From Eunapius fragilis (Eukaryota > Porifera > Demospongiae > Spongillida > Spongillidae), in assembly GCA_963681505.1 (NCBI GenBank), contig OY811992.1, forward strand, positions 2,141,072-2,205,071: a stretch of 64,000 bases of DNA, written 5' to 3'. Of the stretch, positions 22,930 through 35,645 are shown piece by piece; position 1 is the first letter of the stretch; each line of letters starts with the position of its first letter. The position numbers were made by a program, and so were the translations under genes. A model generated the notes under the pieces. The model was given only the letters and a program-made list of their open reading frames with translations, was not told the DNA's origin and ran no database searches.

Positions 22930-24135
22930 GAATACATGATAAGCTGAGCTCTGTACATTTTGACTATTTTAACAGTGAGACTCACTTCCTGAGCAGTTGC
23001 TGCCAGGTTTACTTTTATCTGACCCAGTCTAGCATGATATTGTTTAGGAACAGCCATTACCTGGAGTGAGATCGATTTTGAAACACACACGAACACATTA
23101 TAATAGCACATCTCTAAGCATTTTGTGACAGGTAACTGCACCACCACGCCTACTGGCCAGTGGTAGTTATTGAGGGTCGGGAGCCACATCTCCAAATAAC
23201 AGGCAGATACTCTTGATCTTAGAAGTCTCTAGACCTTATCACCACTTGAATCTCATTAGGGTCAAAATGCAAATCAAGATCCATTGATGGTATTACCCTT
23301 AAACAAGATCAAGGCAGCAATGAGAACTGACAGAATATGAACTTTGTCAGCAGGAGAAACTGTATTCAAATAAGGAGTTAATTTTGCGATCTTCATTTCA
23401 TTTTTTTCTGGCACCAAGATGGATTCAACAGAGATAATAGTAGTCAATCTTGTTTTGAATTTCTCTACATAAAGCAGCCACAATCACCAATGTGATTAAC
23501 TCCTGAAATGCAGCACATGTGTTTGAACTTCCATGTAGTTGCAGTCACAGCTTTTTATATGTAATGAAAAGTGCAGAGAGTTAGGTCGGGCCTGAATCCC
23601 TCTGGTGGTTGTGCCCTGCTGTATCTTACAATATCTAAAGCATCGTAAGGGTCAAATTTAGTCTAGCTATCATAAATGTTACCTTTAGTGTTGTACTTGT
23701 GCTAACTCAGCCTATTAATATTACAGTTTAAGCTCTCTAATGAATTGAAATGATATTATTTTAAATATAAAACAAGTGCACCAATACACAAAGAGCTGTG
23801 GCTGTGGTCGATGTTATGAAATATAATAATAGTTGTAATGTGAATACTGCCATGCCTCTCGTTCACCAGGAACACAGTCCTCTGAAACACAGTTTGGGAC
23901 TATGCGGATTCATCACTGGGCATGGGCAACAGAATGAAGATTTGTTTCCTTTAAGGCACACTACTGCTGACCTCAGGAATGCTTGCATCTTAACCAGCCC
24001 ATGAGTGTGCTGTAAAGAAGTTTTCTCTCATGGGCAAAAAAAAGTCAGCCAGACACTTATATTATGTAGTTGCTGCCCTCTCCACTTCTCCAGAACAAGT
24101 GGTGTGAAGACATCAATGTGACCGTTAGAATATAG
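22930..24135. other. Non-genic spacer
   Basis: Only short ORFs without recognisable motifs (for example 23274-23483 and 23798-24004). No arrays. Confidence 0.4.
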
Positions 24136-24137
24136 GT

Positions 24138-24250
24138 TTCTTTTACAATAAGGGCTGGAGAAAAGATGGTTTCGATCCAGAATCCCTACTACATGCGCAA
24201 CCGTAAGGTTATTCTGCCTTTGTGCCAGCAGTATGAACTGGCCACACCCA
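24138..24250 (+). repeat. Inverted partner of the 22614-22745 exon-like segment
   Basis: Shares AATAAGGGCTGG, AAGATGGTTTCGATCC and CTACTACATGCGCAACCGT with the minus-strand segment, and then diverges after GAACTGG. The two lie about 1.4 kb apart in opposite orientation. Confidence 0.7.
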
Positions 24251-24569
24251 CAAGATCAAGTATCAACCTAATGATGATTGGCATACTTCCTGCTGAGCCT
24301 TTTAATTCTGTCACTAACCACAAGATTACTTTTGAGCTGAACTTAGTAATGTACCTTTTACCATTGTAAATATTTCCCTCACTGGATTTGTTGTTGCATT
24401 TTCTTGAAAATTGCTACATGCACCTACAGATGACATAACAATTTACTGGAAAGCTGCAAAGTGTGGATTAAGTCTAATTATGGATATCAATCTAATCATT
24501 ATAGTTTCACTCTGAAAGTTGTAGAAATGTGCTAAATATAGGACTATTACATTTTCCCTTCTGATAAGA

Positions 24570-24695
24570 CCTTTTTTACACCACCAATTGCCTTCAAATC
24601 CTATATACCACCAACTTTCTCGTAGAGAATGCCTTCAAATCCTATATACCACCAACTTTCTCGTAGAGAATGTTTTTAGTTACTTGTTTCCTTGA
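24570..24695. repeat. Foldback-element arm with a 43-bp tandem duplication
   Basis: TTTTTTACACCACCAATTGC is followed by two copies of CCTTCAAATCCTATATACC plus ACCAACTTTCTCGTAGAGAAT, then TTTTTAGTTACTTGTTTCC. This is the same sequence as the arms of the foldback element at 35646-35935. Confidence 0.7.
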
Positions 24696-24734
24696 TTTTT
24701 GTTCATACCCAAATCACTGAAATCACTGTGAATA

Positions 24735-24839
24735 TTATGTATCGCTGTAGGATGCTCGTGCCGATTCTAAAACATCGTCTCGAACTTGAAGGTATTTCGC
24801 ACGTCGTTTTGCTCGTTTCTTTTCCTGACGTGAAGGCAT
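24735..24839 (-). CDS. Small Lys/Arg-rich ORF, 34 aa, possible mobile-element leader remnant
   Basis: ATG-to-stop ORF starting MPSRQEKKRAKRRAKY and containing ESARASY. From memory, Arg/Ala/Ser repeats of the RASY type begin long helicase or transposon-associated proteins in sponge and other invertebrate gene models, where the motif is repeated many times. Here it stops after the first copy, so it is either a truncated relic or chance. No introns or downstream exon are evident. Confidence 0.25.
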   Translation of the reverse strand: MPSRQEKKRAKRRAKYLQVRDDVLESARASYSDT

Positions 24840-25339
24840 TTTGAGAAAAACAACTTCACTAAAAAAAGAGGTTACACCAAACGACGATTGAAGTACCAAA
24901 GCATTTACTCTAGTTGTTCGCTATTTATACAAACATTTATTTTTAGATATCTAAAATTACATCTTACATGTATCTAATTATGCTTCTTACATAAACCTGT
25001 ATAGTCGATTGTTTACCAAAATATAACATCGACTATTTTATACGAAAGCGGCTCTTCCAGCCTATTCTGAAGCTATTGGTGAAATTTTCATTGTTTAAAA
25101 GTGTTCCTATCCCGAGTGGTGCGTTGCCAAAAAGGAGACCATGTTCCGGGACTGGGTACGAGGACGGGCAGTACCCTTTTGTTCTCTACAACCGCGCGGT
25201 TCTGTGACATAAAACAAAGACGAAACTGCTCATTTTTGACTTCTAGTTCGATTGCTATAACAAGCTAAACGATCCCATCGTCGGGAGTCTTGTTAGAAAC
25301 AGGTCGCGTATTTTTAATGAGTTCATAGTCGGCGATTCA

Positions 25340-27750
25340 CGATAATCGTTACGTCATGTAAGTCTGGGGACGAAAGCAAAATGGACGACCTTGCCACTTC
25401 AGTATTGTATGCTGAATACGTTATGCGACATCATACAGCTTTTCACAGATCCCGTATAGTCCTCCCCAAGGTCTGTGGAACTTTCCTGAATAGCCAGACC
25501 AGTTAGTCTTCAATAGGCTGTGGTTGTATCGCATGGTATAGCTGACGAATAAATATATAAATTAAAAATTTAAAAATAAAGACAGTTATCAGTATACTAC
25601 ATTCCCCGTTAACATGTATGATCACATGATATGGCATCCTTTTTTTCTCCTGTCTGAGAAATCAGCAGCTTCGTTCGCAGCTTCTTCCGCAATATTGAGG
25701 TGGCTTATCAGCTTTTTACGGCACTTTGTACTGCATGCATATAACTCGAATGGGGCACCATCACATTCAATGTTCAATCGATCGCTGACTTGTTCAGTGT
25801 AATAATCGCCGCTATCTCGAATCGGGAGGCCACATATATGACAGAAAAATGAGGTAGATGCAAGATGTTGCAACGTATTCCACAAGGGTGGCGTGAAATT
25901 ATCCTGCTTCCAGTATTCTATGTGGTTCATAAACACCGCAGCAAAGCACATGTCCAGCAACGAAGCCGTACGTACAATGCTAGCACGAGGAATTGCGTCA
26001 AACGCAGTGGGATGGTTTCGTGCTTTAAATGGATTGCAATCGGCCATTAACACTTTGAGGTTCATAAGCTTAAGAATCAATCCTGGAAGCGCACTAAACT
26101 TGTTACCAGCCAAACCCAGTGTAGTAAGCTTTTGACAATACCGCAATGTGATAGGGAGATCAGACAGACGGTTGTAGTTAAGAGACAATACCTCAAGGTT
26201 TTTCATCTTTCCAATCGAAGGGTGCACCCTCAAAATACCAGTGGCGTTCAAACTTAGCCTCTTAAGATTGCACATTTCCCAGAACTATTTGGAAACAAAG
26301 CATAAGCCTAATAATACACTGCTATATCATGTTAAATATATTTAGGTTACCTGAAATCTAAACTGCATATCAATTGGAATGTGAATATGAGAAAAATCAA
26401 GTTCCACAATACTTTCACATTGCACGAGGCACTTCTTCATCTCAACACCTAGAAAAGCATAACCAATAGGGACATTAAGAGGTGTGCATACAAAACACTT
26501 GATGCTTACTTGTAACCATACCCATACTGCAGGGTAGTATTGGATTGAATTCACGTGCACATGGTATTCCACACCTTTCAAAAGCCTTGAAATATAGTCC
26601 AACCAAATACTGTTCAGAGTAATGAGAGGTCATTTTCTGATGACAAAGCTTGCTGCATGCACGTAGATGGAATGGGATACTACTCAAACCAAAGTAAGAG
26701 ATGAGGACGACCTGTATATTGTCTTGCATTTGTAACACATAATCACCATATAAGGAAACAGATGCATACATTTAAAATGCAGGGTTACCTTGAGATACTG
26801 GTGTGCCACATATGTCACAATGGTTCATGCTAGATGCGCTGTGTAAATAGGGCTGTTGTACAATATTGTATATGCCATCGTGTCTGGCGACATCATAATG
26901 TCTCCATTTACATGGTTAAATAAATGTTATGTTAAACACAACCTTTGCTACACAGTCCAAGTAGATCTAACGGCATTACAATTTTTTAAACAAAAATAAT
27001 GACTCCAAATTTCTGAATACAATTACTGCTGCATTCCTAACCTGTTTAGTGAGGTTGGTTTGAGCTCAATAGGATTGTTTGTTACGGTAATTTCACTTCC
27101 CACCAGAGGGTTGTCAGTGATTCTCAATTCCTTGAGGTTCTTCAGTTTCAGAACCACACCTGGGATGTGGGTAAATTTGTTCTCTGACAAACAGAGTGAG
27201 GATAACTTCTGGCAACACTCCAGAGTGCTTGGGAGATCAAACAGATTATTGGATTCAACGGACAGCTTCTCGAGGTTTATTAGCTCTCCAACTGACGACA
27301 TTAGTATTGACAAACCGATGTGGTCCATGCACAATTTGGTCAGATTAGGCATATTCCAGAACTATCATGGTAATAAAAAGCTAATAATATTTATGCTTTA
27401 TAGTGGGTACACAAAATTAACCTCAAACTGATTTAGCAAATCGTTTTGAATTCGAATGGAAGAAAAATCAAGCTCCACACAGGTCTCAAACTGCATGAGT
27501 CTGTACATAGACCCTATGCACGGGAATATAGAAAATCAAGGAGGCCACTTATAAGAAACACATACTTACGCTGTGGATTGTCAGTGGTGTAGACAATTGG
27601 TAGGTGGAATCCGTTTTCACTTGGGGCCATGCTGCTCTTTAATGCATTCAGGTACAATCCAGCCACATTCACTTCTCTGCAGCGGATAACTAGATCTTGC
27701 TGACACCTCAAACTGCATGCTGGTAGTACAAATGGGATATTTCTCTGCCC
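25340..27750. repeat. Duplicated LRR segment, copy 2
   Basis: Partner of 20085-22505; contains the 3' half of the intact LRR gene and its 3' flank. This copy keeps the bases that copy 1 has lost from the VELDFS exon and its donor. Confidence 0.9.
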
Positions 27751-29749
27751 AATGTAAAAAAGTGTAGCCTTCACAATATGTTCTGGGATTGATATTGATA
27801 ATGGGACATAAGCACACTACAAGCAATGTTACCTTACCATGTGAAACCACTTTGCTACACATGTGACAGATTATTATACGAGATGCAAGATAGTCCAGTG
27901 CTGCTTGAATTTGCGTAGGACAACCTGCTTCCTGTCTCAAGTAATCTACATGCTTCTCAAATACTGCTGCCATGCACAGGCTCTGTAGCAAACCTACATT
28001 TTTCTCTATACATGCTGGCTGTTCAAGAGGCATAGCCTTCACTGATATATCCCATAGATCTGCAGGATCCTTGCAGGAGTGTCTCAACTCTGTGAGGTCC
28101 CTCAGCCTCAGTACAATATCAGGGACGGAAGTAAAGTTGTTATTCATAAGGTTTAGTGCAGTCAGATTCTGACAAAACTCCAGTGTGATAGGAAGAGCAG
28201 ATAGAAAATTATGTTCAAGAGACAGGGCCTCCAATTTTTTCATTTTTCCCACCAAGGGGGAGAGGCATAATATACCAGTACGGTCCAAACACAGTTTTTT
28301 CACATTGCTCATTTTCCAGATCTATTTAGAGATTAAGCGAGCATGTCTAAATTACACAAAGTGTTTGTCAATTTGTAACAGAAATTTAATATAGTACCTG
28401 CATCAGTGATTGTATATAGTGGGGAATGTGGATTTCTGACAGATTAAGTTCTGAAATGTTTTCAAAATTCATGATTTCTGCAAATAAATGTGTGTAATAT
28501 ATCCACAGTATGTGCATCAACACTGTTATTGGTCACAATCATTACCTGCAGAGTCAGTGGAAAACGATAGGGCATGCCTTTCATATATTTTGCTGAAAAG
28601 TACAGCTGCATAAGATTCAGTGCAATATGAGGCAAGCTCCTGATTGCAAATTGCACTGCATGTTGGTAGCTTGAATGGAGCATCACTTAACAATTTGAAA
28701 GAGACCATGAACACCTGTATAGAATGTCCTTCATAAGGGGATGGGGGGGGGGGGGGGGGGGGGGTTAATAATTGGAGAGTGTATGGTGATGGCTGTGGAT
28801 GTGCTAATGTGTTACCTTCATGTGAAATTATTGTGTTACACCACAGACAAGCAGTTTGGCAGGATGCAGGATAAGCCAATGATACCTGTTGCATAGGGTC
28901 AAAGTTTTCCAACTTCCAATGATCCAGGAGGTCATTTAGCATTGATGCTGTGCACATAAGTGAAGCAGGCTGTTGAACTTCATCTGTTGAATTTACGGAG
29001 GTGGGCATTTCTACTAATTTTATCAGATGATTTCCTGCAACATTTAAATTCTCAATGTCCTTCATCTTGAGCAACACAACAGGTAAGCTTGTAAAACTGT
29101 TGTCCTTCAAACTGATTGTTCTTATCTTTTGGCAAAATGCTAAGGTGATTGGGAGCTCAAAGAGGCCATTGGAGTCAAGGGAGAGGAGTTCCAAATTTTT
29201 TAATGCTCCAATGGATGGAGATAAGCTAGTAATTCCAGTGAAGTCCAAGCGCAACTCTTTAAGTTTGCTCATATTCCAGAACTACAGGATAACGTTTTAA
29301 AGGCATAACTAAAGTTGGTGCAGGACACTTATACCTGTATTGAATTGACTGGAGGGCAGCAACCACGAATGTTCAATTCCACAAGGTCCTTGAATTGGGT
29401 GAGAAGGTGAATTTCCTCTGAACCTAAAATAGAATAAGGTAAATACGAAAACACTCCCTCAAAAGTCACCTTTGCGTTGGCCGAGACCACAGTGAAGTTC
29501 GCGCACTGTGAGAGAGGTTAAACTGGGAAATGGCCGTTCATCTGTGTCGGATAGATAAGCCCACAAAAATGACTCGTAGTCAAATATGGTCGTTCCGTTT
29601 AATTTTAACCCGGGATAATGAACGTTGTACGCTCTGTACTTGGCTTTCACGTCCAGGCATTTTTGGAGATGTGTGAAATCGAATAGAACAACTTCATACG
29701 TCTTCAGTTGTTGTCGCAAAGCCTCTGCATATGCGCTCTTTGCTTCCAT
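25622..29749 (-). CDS. Four-module LRR plus zinc-ribbon-like protein gene, 13 predicted exons
   Basis: Exons by splice motif and phase: 29470-29749 (ATG), 29335-29423, 28816-29281, 28546-28728, 28398-28477, 27833-28321, 27570-27768, 27422-27513, 27042-27361, a partly resolved exon ending at 26789, 26510-26722, 26351-26448, 25622-26284 (stop). Each module has a short exon (VELDFS or ELNLS), an LRR exon opening FW[N/E]M or IWKM with three or four LRRs, a Cys pair (CHICG, CHMCS, CDICG, CLWC) and an exon with PF-x-L-x-ACS-x2-C. LRRs followed by such Cys pairs recall the LRRC28/LRRC58 tail, as far as I remember. Phases agree except around exon 10, where an 11-base loss relative to copy 1 may break the frame. 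No signal peptide or TM is seen, so it is probably intracellular. Function is unknown. Confidence 0.75.
28740..28765 (-). other. Poly-C tract serving as polypyrimidine tract of an acceptor
   Basis: On the minus strand a run of about 22 C leads to CCCCTTATGAAG|GACATTC, the acceptor that keeps phase 1 between LRR exons 3 and 4. The intron (28729-28815) is only 87 bases. Confidence 0.5.
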
Positions 29750-29779
29750 GGTGGTTTTTGAAACAGCTACGTTTATAGT

Positions 29780-30900
29780 TACCTAATACACAGCCCAGTC
29801 TATGAGGAGTAAGGGGGGGAGGGGGAGGTTATTCTATTTTTAGTGTATCTCCTCCCTTCTTTATTTATAGATGGTTGCAGAGCGTAGGAAAGGTCGTGCC
29901 ATGACATAATGTCATATAGAACATTCTATACATTACATCATGGCAAGTGAGACTAAGAGATTGGTGGGAGGGGCAAATAAATGGGCGTGTCTAAAGGCGG
30001 CGCACCGCCCCCCCGTCCCCTGCGAGAAAAGCGGGGAGCAAGCCCCTTTGCCACTTCTACCCAAAACTAGGAGCAAGAGCAGGAGTTGCTATGTGCGTGT
30101 GATTGTGTGGATGTATTGTTTATTGCTCACAGCTAGTCCTTGTACATGTACTGTGTGCACATCGTTATTACATATATGAATAACTGCCACTAATCCTTTC
30201 TAGTCTTATGTCCCTCTAACCTCCCCCCTGTAAATGTACATGTAGATCAGAGCAATGAAGTAATCTGAAGGGGGGGGATTGGATGAGAATTTTGTGTGTG
30301 GTGGCTTGAACCGTTGCCATTGTGCTAAGGTCATATCAGTGTTATCATTAAATACCTACCCCTCTCACACTGATGCACCTACTCCCTCCCACACTAGTGT
30401 TACTATTTCACCTGCCTCCTCCGCATTGATTAAAGAAAAGCCTGACTAGCTTTCATCGATGCACTAGTAGTTTTAACCTCTCTATGGCCCCCAAAAATGA
30501 ATAACGAATCAAATCTGTAGGTTAAAAAAAAAAGCTGGATGCCAATGAATAGAAGAATGTAAACTAACAAGACAACACTATCAACAATACACAATTCTTT
30601 CTACTGAAATAAAAAGATTTGTCATGTTCATTACTTTTATTTTTTGACAGCTGACAATGATAAACCATGTTGGGTTTTTTAAGTCACAAATATCCAAACC
30701 AATGTAAAACATCTATGTAAAACTGAATTGCATGCAATATCATTGCCTAGTGTATGGTTGGTCGCTTTAAACTATAGTACCATTGCCAGAAGTTTGTAGA
30801 TGGACTAAGATATTCCTTCACCAGAACAATTATACACAGAAATATAATAAATTGTTTCTTCATTTTATGTCTAACAAACATTTATTTTTTAAGCATACAT
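29780..30900. other. Upstream and intergenic DNA of the LRR cluster
   Basis: TATAAA on the minus strand (29772-29777) sits 23 bases before the ATG of the LRR gene, which is close for a TATA box. The rest shows no gene; only a 79-aa ORF at 29940 without recognisable features. Confidence 0.4.
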
Positions 30901-30914
30901 TGCCTACACAATGG

Positions 30915-31390
30915 TCACATAATATAGCACCCTTTTTTCTTGTTCATGGAGTCGTCAAACACAGCACCGTACAGGTGATATTCTTGAGTGGCCAGCTCTG
31001 TATCGCACTTTGCACTGCATGCTAGTAATTGGAATGGAACATCACTTTGTCCTATGGAACACAGAACGGTGATGTTTACATAATTTGAATGGGGAAGCCA
31101 CAAATATAAGTATGAGGTAGATGTGAGATGTTCCAACATATTGCATCGGAGTGCTCTGCTTCCAGTATTCTACGTGGTTCATAAACACTGCCCCTATACA
31201 TAGACCCTGCAGTGAAGCTATGTCTGCAGCAGCAGTGATGACTGAACAATTGGGCTGTGATTTAAATGGATTGCTGATAGCCCTTAACACTTTCAAGTTG
31301 TTCTGCTCTCCAATGTTCTCCATACAGAACATCAGAGAACATTCAATCTTCTCCAGTGTTCACTATAAACAACATTTAGCATTTTGTTGA
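30915..31390 (-). pseudogene. LRR gene 3' remnant
   Basis: Third copy of the LRR family's last exon. NLKVLRAISNPFKSQ, GLCIGAVFMNHVEYWKQ and, in a shifted frame, HLTSTSYLYLWLP, DVPFQLLACSAKCDTELA and KKKGCYIM-stop match the intact gene. The first Cys pair (CHICG) has become YLYLWLP. Upstream LRRs are replaced by the minisatellite at 31310, so it is inactive as an LRR protein. Confidence 0.7.
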
Positions 31391-31985
31391 GAAGGCAATG
31401 TTCTCCAATGTTCTCCATAAAGAAGATCGGAGAACATTTAGTATTCATATGAGACGGCAAAGGCCTCCAATATTCTCCATAAAGAAGATTGGAGAACATT
31501 CAGTATTTGGATGAGACAGCAATCTTTCAATGTTCTAAGAACATTAGAGAACATTGGAGAACATTCAATCTTTTCCAATGTTCTCCATAAAGAAGATTGG
31601 AGAACATTTAGTATTTAGTTGAGAAGGCAATGTTCTCCAATTTTCTCCATAAAGAAGATTGGAGAACATCCATAAAGAAGATTGGAGAACATTCAATCTT
31701 CTCCAATGTTCTCCAGAAAGAAGATTGGAGAACATTTAGTATTCAGTTGAGACGGCAAAGGTTTCCAATGTTCTCCATAAAGTAGATTGGAGAACATGCA
31801 ATCTTCTCCATAAAGAAGATTGGAGAAAATCAGTTTATTATTCAGTTGAGACGGCAAAGGTCTCCAATGTTCTCCATAAAGAAGATCGGAGGACATTCAA
31901 TCTTCTTCAATGTTCTCCATAAAGAAGATTGGGGAAAAATCACCCTATGTTCTCCATAAAGAAGATTGGAGAACAGGGTTAGGGT
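31310..31985. repeat. TTCTCCATAAAGAAGATTGGAGAAC palindromic minisatellite
   Basis: Irregular tandem array in which AATGTTCTCC, ATAAAGAAGATTGGAG and AACATTTAGTATTCAGTTG alternate. TTCTCCA...TGGAGAA makes each unit an imperfect hairpin. The array abuts and overlaps the LRR remnant; its core probably derives from the exon text around NLKVLRAISNPF and CMENIGE. Confidence 0.85.
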
Positions 31986-31994
31986 TATTATGAT

Positions 31995-32575
31995 GGGAGG
32001 TGATGATTCACACCTACGCATAAGGATGAACACACCTACGCATAAGGTGATCACACCTACAGATAAGGATGTCCACACCTACCCGTAAGAATTAACTCAA
32101 AAACGCATAAGAATTAACACATAAGAATTAACTCATCCATGCATAAGAATTTACTCACCTACCTATAAGGATGGCCACACCTACGCATAAGGTGACTCAT
32201 AAGAATGATCACACTTACGTTTAAGGATGAACACACCTCAGTACACATAAGGATGGCCACACCTATGCATAAGAATGACATCTCTTACAAATAAGGATAA
32301 CAGCACCTATGCATATGATGGCCACACCTACGCATAAGGATGACCACACCTACGGATCAGGATGTTGACACCTACCCATAAGAATGAACTCAACTACGCA
32401 TAAGAATTAACTCGCCTACCCATAAGGCCAGACCTATGCATTAGGATGATCACACCTACGCCCACACCTACGCATAAGGATGACCACACCTACGCATAAG
32501 GATGACCACACCTACGCATAAGAATGAACTCAACTACGCATAAGAATTAACATACCTGTATGCATAAGAATTCAG
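31995..32575. repeat. CACACCTACGCATAAGGATGAC minisatellite
   Basis: About 25 copies of a 22-24 bp unit (CCTACGCATAAGGATGACCA and variants with AGAATTAACTCA). It directly follows the previous array with an unrelated unit. Confidence 0.9.
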
Positions 32576-32739
32576 ATCGTTTAGCTAGTTGTTGTAATCG
32601 AACAGGACGACAAAAGTGAGTTTGTTTCATGTCGCAGTTCCAAGATGTCATTGCGTCGGATTACAGTGACCTTGGGCGTACTCGAATCGAATCAACATAG
32701 GGGATAAACAACCAGTCTGCCAGTGTGCACAGAGGCTAC

Positions 32740-33295
32740 CCTTTCATCAGCAGCGAGAAGTACGTGGGTTACTTACTTGATGGCATGCTTTATCATTGAA
32801 CCTAGTTGTGTGCCATGGGCATCACCCATTGTCATGCAAAGAAAAAAAATGGCACGACGAGATTTTGCGTGGATTTTCGTCGTCTTAATAATTGTACACG
32901 CAAGGATGCTTGGCCAATTACTAGGATAGATGACACGCTTGATGCTTTATGGGGTACCTATTACTTTTCAACACTTGATCAGCTACTGGCAAGTATAGTA
33001 AGGATAGAGAGAAGATAGCATTTGTATCTTCCAATTTGTGTCATGCCTTTCGGCTTATGTAATACGCCCACCACGTGGCGGGCGCATTACATAAACATTA
33101 CAGAAGAGCTAGATGGTTACAATGATTTCACTCTTCACAGTATGCCTGGTGGGAGCAAGAGAGCACCTTGGATTCCCTAATTTTACAACAATCATTCTTA
33201 GCATACATTATTATGCGAAGCATTGATAACGTGCGATGCTACAAAAGTGTCTGCTATTGTTTTTTGTACCTAGTAGAAGAAAGACTTTATAAAGC
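32740..33295 (+). pseudogene. Ty3/gypsy reverse transcriptase remnant
   Basis: Reads, across shifts, IIEPSCVPWASPIVM, then KKKNGTTRFCVDFRRLNNCT, RKDAWPITRIDDTLDAL, YYFSTLDQL, MPFGLCNTPTTW and finally ALITCDATKVSAIVF. These are the N-terminal RT blocks and the start of the RNase H region in the right order. The catalytic YxDD block is not recognisable and stops are present. It is dead. Its position right after a minisatellite mirrors the 6-7 kb remnant. Confidence 0.85.
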
Positions 33296-33515
33296 CAATA
33301 CTTGATATTCTTGTATTCACTTCATTGCATCTCAATAATAATAATGAATTCATTGAATCTTTTTATTAAATTATAGCTACTTCATATGCAATGTTGTAAT
33401 AATGTGTGCACAGGTGTTCACATGCACAGTTATAGGCTTCGGGTGCGAATTGAAAATATGGCCAATCACACAATTCGAACAGATCCAGAACCAATTTTGT
33501 ACTCCAATTAAACCC

Positions 33516-33540
33516 AAGCGCGCGCGCACACGCACATACG

Positions 33541-33634
<94 letters not shown>
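33516..33634. repeat. (CA)n microsatellite
   Basis: About 100 bases of CA with a few TA/CG interruptions. It lies between the gypsy remnant and the 3' end of the cytidine deaminase gene. Confidence 0.97.
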
Positions 33635-33636
<2 letters not shown>

Positions 33637-33746
33637 CAATGCCAGAGTACAAAATACAAACAAAAAAAAAAGTAGGGAGCGGACGTACTGACAGGCACAC
33701 AAACACAGCGTACTATAGTCTAAAAGTTGTATTGAACCGCGCGTCC

Positions 33747-34329
<583 letters not shown>

Positions 34330-34436
34330 TAGGCAAAGGTCGTGATGTGACCAATTATGGGTTGGTATGAGTACCTATATTTATAGACAGTCGTAACATG
34401 TATATCGCGAGCATAATTATAGCATAATAATACGTA

Positions 34437-34491
34437 AGGGGGCGTCTCCAAACTATTTTGGAAAAGATAACGTCATTTTGACGTTTCATTA

Positions 34492-34525
<34 letters not shown>

Positions 34526-35540
34526 ATAACGTCATTGATATCGAAGGTTGTGGGAGTCCGGACGCCATTTTCGTTGGTCAGTACATCGGAAAACGTAATG
34601 AGCCTGAAACCCCCCCCCCCCCCCCTCCCCCTAACGTCAAAACATAGATATTATACGGAAGGGATTGGAAACGGAAGTCTTTAACACCAATCAACAGGTT
34701 CCATCCATGCAGGAAAAATAAAACAAAATGGCGGATAATATCTATGGTTTCAGATACTTTTTCGAAGAAAACCGGTCGTTGTGTATAGTTTGAGGTTTTT
34801 TCCTTTATTCTGTCACTTGCTTAAAAGGTATGGATATTTTTAGATATGTTTTTATGACTGTAAATGATTTTAGACCCGAGTTTTTTTAAAGACCCGCGTT
34901 CCGTGTCTTTGCGAAGCCTTTGTGGGCGTGTAGGAAACGTTAGCGTTGTCATATTGGCTACTTTATTGTAGAATCAAGTGGAGCTTCGTGAGACAAATCG
35001 AACTGGCTAGGTATTATCTCAAATGCGTGTTGTACACTCGTACAAAAGTTGGCAATAAAGATTTTGACATGAGACTGGTTGTGGGCGTATAAAGTGCGCC
35101 AAGAGCTTTTGAGATAATACCTAGCCAGTTCGATTTGTCTCACGAAGCTCCACTCGATTCTACAATAAAGTAGCCAATATGACAACGCTAACGTTTCCTA
35201 CACGCCCACAAAGGCTTCGCAAAGACACGGAACGCGGGTCTTTAAAAAAACTCGGGTCTAAAATCATTTACAGTCATAAAAACATATCTAATAAGATCCA
35301 TACCTCTTAAGCAAGGGACAGAATAAAGGAAAACGCCTCAAACTATACACAACGACCGGTTTTCTTCGAAAAAGTATCTGAAACGCAGTGGCAAAACGTG
35401 TTAATTGATCCTACAGTGACAGGCCGTAAGCCAGCCTATGCAATGTATTGCATCACGTGATCCGTTTCCAATCTCTTCCGTATAATATCTATGGTCAAAA
35501 TGACGTTAACTTTTCCAAAATAGTTTGGAGACACCCCCTA
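34437..35540. mobile_element. 1.1-kb foldback element (MITE-like)
   Basis: Left end GGGGGCGTCTCCAAACTATT; right end AATAGTTTGGAGACACCCCC. Long inverted arms (about 34730-35022 and 35112-35400) match almost perfectly, for example TTCCGTGTCTTTGCGAAGCC and its complement. Two poly-C blocks interrupt the left arm at 34495 and 34612. No transposase inside. The loop is about 90 bases. Confidence 0.85.
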
Positions 35541-35645
35541 ATGTACTCGTATTTGCTGACACCTAACTTTGTCCACTCCAGACTGGAATTCAGTTTCCTG
35601 TCACTGCATGTCCGCATACTAAATAGCGGATCACCTAAAACCTAT

